DNA of 10,222 bases from Pseudomonadota bacterium (GTDB lineage Bacteria; Pseudomonadota; Alphaproteobacteria; Rhizobiales; Xanthobacteraceae), in NCBI GenBank assembly GCA_021779635.1, contig JAJYAH010000184.1:1-10222 (forward strand). The letters run 5' to 3'. The notes beneath the pieces were generated by a model. That model saw only the letters and a program-made list of their open reading frames with translations. It did no database searches and was not told where the DNA came from. Positions 6,651 to 10,222 of this stretch are shown piece by piece. The position numbers were made by a program, and so were the translations under genes. Position 1 is the stretch's first letter, and each line of letters opens with the position of its first letter.

Positions 6651-7568
6651 ATGACGGCCACCACAATGATTGCGGCGGAACCCGAACAAGCGCTGGCGCG
6701 GATACAGTCGGTCAACCGGCGCATCCTGCTTGGCGCGTGGCGGATGCCGAGCTTCCGTATCGGCTTCTTCATCTTCGTGGCGCTTCTATTGATATCGGCG
6801 GTCTATCCGGAGGTGTCGTCCGTCAGCGCCACCAAGATGATCGTGAAGGATAAATTCCTGCCGCCGCTGTTTCTCGGCGACAAATGGGCCTGGGAGCATC
6901 CTTTGGGGACGGACCAGCTCGGCCGTGACATGCTGATGAGAAGCCTCATCGGCCTGCGTTACTCGCTGCTGGTGGGCATCGTCACGGTGGTCCTGATTTT
7001 TGTCATCGGCTGTGGCCTCGGGCTGTTCGCCGGCTTCAAGGGCAAATGGTGGGATACCATCATCATGCGGATCACCGACGCTCAGCTGTCGATCCCGATG
7101 ATCATTCTGGCGATCACGATCCTCGGTGTGTCGCGGCCGAGCGTCGAGTCGATCATCGTCGTTCTGGCGCTGTCAGGCTGGCCGCTCTATGCGCGCGTCG
7201 CCCGCAGTGCTGCTGTGGCCGAGCGCGGCAAGGAATATGTCCGGGGACTGCGGGTGCTCGGGGCGGGGGACTGGCGCATTCTGCTGCTGTTCGCCGCTCC
7301 GAACATTTTGCCGCCGATCGCATTTGTCGCGGTGCTCGACGTCGCGCGCATGATGATTTTCGAAGCCATCCTCGGCTTCCTGGGATTGGGGATCCAGCCG
7401 CCGGCACCGAGTTTCGGCAGCATGATCGCGGATTCCCGCAAATATCTGATCAACGCCTGGTGGATCGCCACCATACCCGGCATATTTCTCGCGGTCGCGC
7501 TGACGTCGATCAATCTCATGGGATCGGCGCTCGAGAAGGCACGCAACCGGATTTACGGAGGTCTCTGA
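6651..7568 (+). CDS. ABC transporter inner-membrane permease, DppC/OppC-like, with altered EAA motif
   Basis: This 305-residue protein is the second channel half. It has a cytoplasmic N-terminal tail (1-35), a first helix (36-51), the OppC/DppC hallmark HPLGTDQLGRDMLMR (83-97) and about five further helices (102-290), including the conserved GFLGLGIQPPAPSFGSMI region (242-259). The coupling loop reads EYVRGLRVLGAGDWRI (195-210): where relatives have EAA, this has R198-G199-L200, though the downstream LGA-DWR part is kept. The C-terminal NLMGSALEKARNR is normal for the family (which usually has GD.LRD.LDPR), apart from its divergent last part. It starts 2 bp after the first permease and ends 1 bp before the ATPase gene, so the operon is tightly packed. 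Substrate specificity cannot be inferred from the permease. Confidence 0.92.
   Translation: MTATTMIAAEPEQALARIQSVNRRILLGAWRMPSFRIGFFIFVALLLISAVYPEVSSVSATKMIVKDKFLPPLFLGDKWAWEHPLGTDQLGRDMLMRSLIGLRYSLLVGIVTVVLIFVIGCGLGLFAGFKGKWWDTIIMRITDAQLSIPMIILAITILGVSRPSVESIIVVLALSGWPLYARVARSAAVAERGKEYVRGLRVLGAGDWRILLLFAAPNILPPIAFVAVLDVARMMIFEAILGFLGLGIQPPAPSFGSMIADSRKYLINAWWIATIPGIFLAVALTSINLMGSALEKARNRIYGGL
7557..7562 (+). promoter_or_regulatory. Shine-Dalgarno GGAGGT for the fused ATPase
   Basis: A consensus ribosome binding site overlapping the end of the second permease gene, with seven bases before the ATG at 7570. It is the strongest such site in the operon and fixes the ATPase start. Confidence 0.8.
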
Positions 7569-7569
7569 C

Positions 7570-9390
7570 ATGGATCTCTCGCTCATCCTCGAAGTCAGCG
7601 ATCTTACCGTAGGTCCGGTAACACCAGGGTCTGCTCCGATCCTGGACCGCATCAGCTTTCGCCTCAACACGTCGGACATTTTCGGGGTCTACGGTGAAAG
7701 CGGCGCAGGCAAGACGGTTCTCAGCCGGGCGCTGGCGAACTGGCTGCCCGAAAGCCTCGAATATCGTGCCGGCCAGGTCGCCTTCGCCGGCCATGACATT
7801 CTCAAGCGCGGTATCCGCGAAGTCCGTACCGGCCGCGACATCGCCTATATCGGATCGAAGCCGCAGAGTTCACTCGATCCGACAATGCCGGTGGGAAGCC
7901 AGATCGCCGAGAAGCTCCACAGCGTCCGGCCGGAATGGGGTCAGCGCGAATGCCGTGAACGGGTCATGCAGCTGCTGAGCGAGGTACGCATTCCTTCGCC
8001 CAAGGAGCGTTACTGGGATTATCCAGCGAAGTTTTCCGGCGGCATGATGCAGCGTGCGATGATCGTCGATGCGATCTGCGCCGAGCCTGCGGTGCTCATC
8101 GCCGATAACGTCACCCAACCGCTCGACGTCACCATTGCGGCGCAGATCGTGGCGTTGCTGCACGATCTCTGCCTGCGTCACAAAATGGCGACGATCTATC
8201 TGTCGTCCTCGCTGCCGACCCTCGGCCAGTTCGGCGACCGGACGGCCATCCTGCACCAGGGACGGTTTGTCGAGCAGCAGGCATTCGCCGAATTACTGGC
8301 CTCGCCGCAGACGGAATACACGCGCAAGGCAATCGCCAGCGTTCCGCGCATGTGGTCGACGGAGGAGGGGCCGCTTGCCAGGCATCAGTCGCAGGGCGAA
8401 GTGCCGCTGATGCAGGTGCAGAAGGTCCACAGGACCTATCGCGCCCGAAAGCGAGGAACCTTCAACTCTTACAGCAACGTCCAGGCCGTTCGCGGCGTGA
8501 CACTAGATATTATGCCGCGCGAGAATTTCGGCATTGTCGGTGAATCCGGCTGCGGCAAATCGACATTGACCCGCCTGCTCGCCTGGCTGGAGGTGCCTGA
8601 CCAGGGCAGCATCCTGCTCGACGGCACGTCGCTCGGCAGCTTGCCGCAAGGTGAATTGATCCGGAAGCGAAACGAGTTCCAGCTTCTGCTGCAGGATCCC
8701 TACAATGCGCTGCCGCCCCGGACCACCGTCGGCCGCATGATCGAGGAGAGCCTGCTGATCCGCGGCAGCATCCCGCAAGCGGAGTTGCGCCGCCGCGTGA
8801 TCGCGGCGATGGCGGAGGTGGGCCTTGCGGCCGAGCTTTACGATCAGCTGCCCAATGCACTCTCTACCGGCGAGCGACAGCGGATATCGATCGCGCGGGC
8901 GCTTATCCTGGACCCCAAGCTCCTGATCCTCGACGAGACGCTGACCGCGCTGGACCAGCGCGAACAGGCCCGGCTGATCGATCTGTTCTCGAAGCTGCAG
9001 GAAAAGAACAACCTGACCTACGTCTTCATCTCGCACGATCTTGCGATGGTGCGGAAGGTCTGCACGCGGATTGCGGTGATGTATCTCGGCGAGATGGTCG
9101 AGATCGCAGATAATCGCGAATTGTTCTTCGACCCCCAGCATCCCTATACCAAGGCGCTGTTGTCGGCGGCTCCGACGCTCGAGGACAAGTTGTTCGATCC
9201 TGGCGATTTCCTGCTCGAGGGAGAACCGCCCAGTCCGATCGACATTCCGGCCGGCTGCAGCTTTGCGTCACGCTGTCCCAAGGCGTTCGGCCGCTGCCGC
9301 GTTGAAACCCCGAACCTGGTCGAGCGTTCTCCCGGACGTCTTGTCGCCTGTCATCTTCTCGACAATGGCGAAGCCAAGGCCGCAGCCTAG
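7570..9390 (+). CDS. Fused double ABC ATPase (DppD-DppF-like) with one degenerate ATP site
   Basis: This 606-residue protein joins two nucleotide-binding domains that power the importer. Domain 1 (about 5-260): Walker A GESGAGKT (42-49) and signature FSGGM (155-159, the normal DppD form) are intact. The Q-loop reads GSKP (95-98, S96 for Gln), Walker B reads IADN (177-180, N180 for the catalytic Glu), and the H-loop reads LSSSL (211-215, S213 for His). Domain 2 (about 280-600): Walker A GESGCGKS (324-331), Q375, Walker B LDE (455-457) and H489 are intact, but the signature is LSTGE (431-435) in place of LSGGQ. Only domain 2 has the C-terminal oligopeptide-transporter extension, with Cys at 563, 569, 576 and 594 (C-x5-C-x6-C-x17-C), the pattern linked to an iron-sulfur cluster in DppD proteins. 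Domain 1 lacks this tail, so the linker is short. It is the last gene of the operon, 1 bp after the permease. Confidence 0.93.
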   Translation: MDLSLILEVSDLTVGPVTPGSAPILDRISFRLNTSDIFGVYGESGAGKTVLSRALANWLPESLEYRAGQVAFAGHDILKRGIREVRTGRDIAYIGSKPQSSLDPTMPVGSQIAEKLHSVRPEWGQRECRERVMQLLSEVRIPSPKERYWDYPAKFSGGMMQRAMIVDAICAEPAVLIADNVTQPLDVTIAAQIVALLHDLCLRHKMATIYLSSSLPTLGQFGDRTAILHQGRFVEQQAFAELLASPQTEYTRKAIASVPRMWSTEEGPLARHQSQGEVPLMQVQKVHRTYRARKRGTFNSYSNVQAVRGVTLDIMPRENFGIVGESGCGKSTLTRLLAWLEVPDQGSILLDGTSLGSLPQGELIRKRNEFQLLLQDPYNALPPRTTVGRMIEESLLIRGSIPQAELRRRVIAAMAEVGLAAELYDQLPNALSTGERQRISIARALILDPKLLILDETLTALDQREQARLIDLFSKLQEKNNLTYVFISHDLAMVRKVCTRIAVMYLGEMVEIADNRELFFDPQHPYTKALLSAAPTLEDKLFDPGDFLLEGEPPSPIDIPAGCSFASRCPKAFGRCRVETPNLVERSPGRLVACHLLDNGEAKAAA

Positions 9391-9392
9391 GC
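9385..9392. other. Palindrome GCCTAGGC holding the overlapping stops of two convergent genes
   Basis: The ATPase stop TAG (9388-9390, plus strand) and the amidase stop TAG (9389-9387, minus strand) share bases within a perfect 8-bp palindrome. The two coding regions overlap by four bases, and both proteins end in Ala-stop. There is no room for an intrinsic terminator between the genes, so transcripts probably run into each other or end inside the opposite gene. Confidence 0.75.
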
Positions 9393-10222
9393 GCGCGGCT
9401 GAAACGGCCAGTCCATGGCCAGGGATCGCAGCCCTTCCAGACTTTTCGTCACCTGCAATACGCCAAGGTCGTCGAACCGATGGCCGATAACCTGAATCCC
9501 GATCGGGAGATGCCGGCTATCGAATGCCATGCAGATCGTGGAGGCAGGCTGGCAAGTCTGATTGAACATTGCGGTGAACAGCGTGTGCTCGAGAGGTCTT
9601 TGGCGCGAAAGGCCCGGCTCTTCGGCCGGGAAGTTCACCACGGGCAGCGTCGGCGCGATGACATAGTCCCAGCCTTCGAAGGCCGCGAGTAATGCCGTCT
9701 TCATTTTGCCGATTTGCCCCAGGGCCCGATAGAGGTCGGCGCCGGAATGCCGCGCGCCGCCAAGGCACCATTCGCGCACATAGGGGTTGATATCGCTTTC
9801 GCCGTCGGCGTGCGGCGGAAGCGAATTGTATTCAAGATAACCGCGTACCTGGAGGAACAGGTCGATCGGCGCAAAGGCGTCGTCGTCGAGCGGCGAGACG
9901 AACGGCTCGACGATCGCGCCGGCGCCGGCCAGCAGTCGTCCGGCAGTCTCCACCGCGTCGCACACTTCTGCTACGGGCTTGGATCCAAATCCCATGTCGG
10001 TCAGGAGCCCGATCTTCAGTCCCTTGACGTCCCGATCGAGCTTTTCGTGATATCGCACGCCATCCGCCGGAAGGCTCCAGGTGTCACGTTCGTCCTGCCG
10101 GGCCAATACCGTCAGCAGGCGGGCGATGTCGTCGACGCTGCGCCCCATTGGTCCGGCCATGCGCATGGTATCCGCCGGAAGGTGAGGCACGCGCCCATGG
10201 GTGGGCTTGAGCGACGCCAGTC
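9387..10222 (-). CDS. Amidase-signature family amidohydrolase, N-terminal part beyond the window
   Basis: About 278 C-terminal residues are visible, and the frame runs open off the right edge. The edge sequence reads LKPTHGRVP, matching the amidase-family GLKPTxGRVP just after the catalytic core, followed by AGPMGRSVDD, DERDTWSLP and the C-terminal half with APTLPVV, FNQTCQPAS and LPIGIQVIGHRFDD. These are standard landmarks of the amidase signature family (indoleacetamide hydrolase, GatA and many broad amidases). The catalytic Ser-cisSer-Lys triad would lie upstream, outside the window, so activity cannot be confirmed here. The GTG at 10190 is internal and should not be taken as the start. 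The usual full length is about 450-500 residues. It converges on the transporter operon, so it is transcribed separately, but an amide hydrolase next to a peptide-type importer and a formamidase-like gene suggests a shared catabolic role (inference). Confidence 0.88.
   Translation of the reverse strand, partial: LASLKPTHGRVPHLPADTMRMAGPMGRSVDDIARLLTVLARQDERDTWSLPADGVRYHEKLDRDVKGLKIGLLTDMGFGSKPVAEVCDAVETAGRLLAGAGAIVEPFVSPLDDDAFAPIDLFLQVRGYLEYNSLPPHADGESDINPYVREWCLGGARHSGADLYRALGQIGKMKTALLAAFEGWDYVIAPTLPVVNFPAEEPGLSRQRPLEHTLFTAMFNQTCQPASTICMAFDSRHLPIGIQVIGHRFDDLGVLQVTKSLEGLRSLAMDWPFQPRA

Noticed and set aside
8503..9141. A 212-residue minus-strand open frame opposite the second ATPase domain.
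   Set aside because: It mirrors the conserved Walker and signature codons of the real gene and shows no independent protein features.
7570..9390. A frameshift or pseudogene reading of the first ATPase domain because of its missing catalytic residues.
   Set aside because: The frame is intact, Walker A, the signature and the surrounding folds are well kept, and the changes are confined to catalytic positions that complement the altered signature in domain 2.
9387..10190. Taking the GTG at 10190 as the amidase start, giving a complete 267-residue protein.
   Set aside because: The frame stays open upstream to the edge with the conserved LKPTHGR segment, so the gene is cut by the window and this GTG is internal.

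Overview
The window reads as ordinary chromosome of a GC-rich alphaproteobacterium. The codon use (strong G/C at third positions), the Tat-type solute-binding protein and the gene families suggest a Bradyrhizobium/Afipia/Rhodopseudomonas-like member of the Hyphomicrobiales. This is inferred from style, because the window has no rRNA or other phylogenetic marker. I found no mobile element, CRISPR array, tRNA or rRNA.

Layout: a leftward block occupies 1-3741. In transcription order it holds a HAD-IIA family phosphatase (3741-2890), an APH-fold small-molecule kinase overlapping it by one base (2890-1907), and an N,N-dimethylformamidase large-subunit-like protein (1832 to beyond the left edge). 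A 285-bp intergenic region (3742-4026) separates this block from a divergent rightward block. That block encodes a complete Dpp/Opp-type ABC importer: a Tat-exported family-5 solute-binding protein (4027-5589), a DppB-like permease (5665-6648), a DppC-like permease (6651-7568) and two ATPase domains fused in one polypeptide (7570-9390). A perfect 11-bp hairpin lies between the binding-protein gene and the first permease gene. An amidase-signature protein (9387 to beyond the right edge) converges on the importer, and the two stop codons overlap inside an 8-bp palindrome.

Working together (inference): the importer probably brings in a small peptide-like or amide-bearing compound, which the dimethylformamidase-like enzyme and the amidase may hydrolyse. 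A kinase/phosphatase pair may act on an intermediate. The substrate cannot be read from the sequence.

Most notable points: (1) The fused ATPase is strongly asymmetric. Its first domain has lost the Q-loop Gln, the Walker B Glu and the H-loop His, and its second domain has an altered signature, so one composite ATP site looks dead and the other intact. (2) The DppC-like permease has RGL in place of the EAA triad. (3) The dimethylformamidase-like protein keeps the likely 2-Tyr/1-Glu iron site but has no small-subunit gene just upstream. The window looks like a plausible uncharacterised amide uptake and degradation locus built from known families, not a wholly new type of system.
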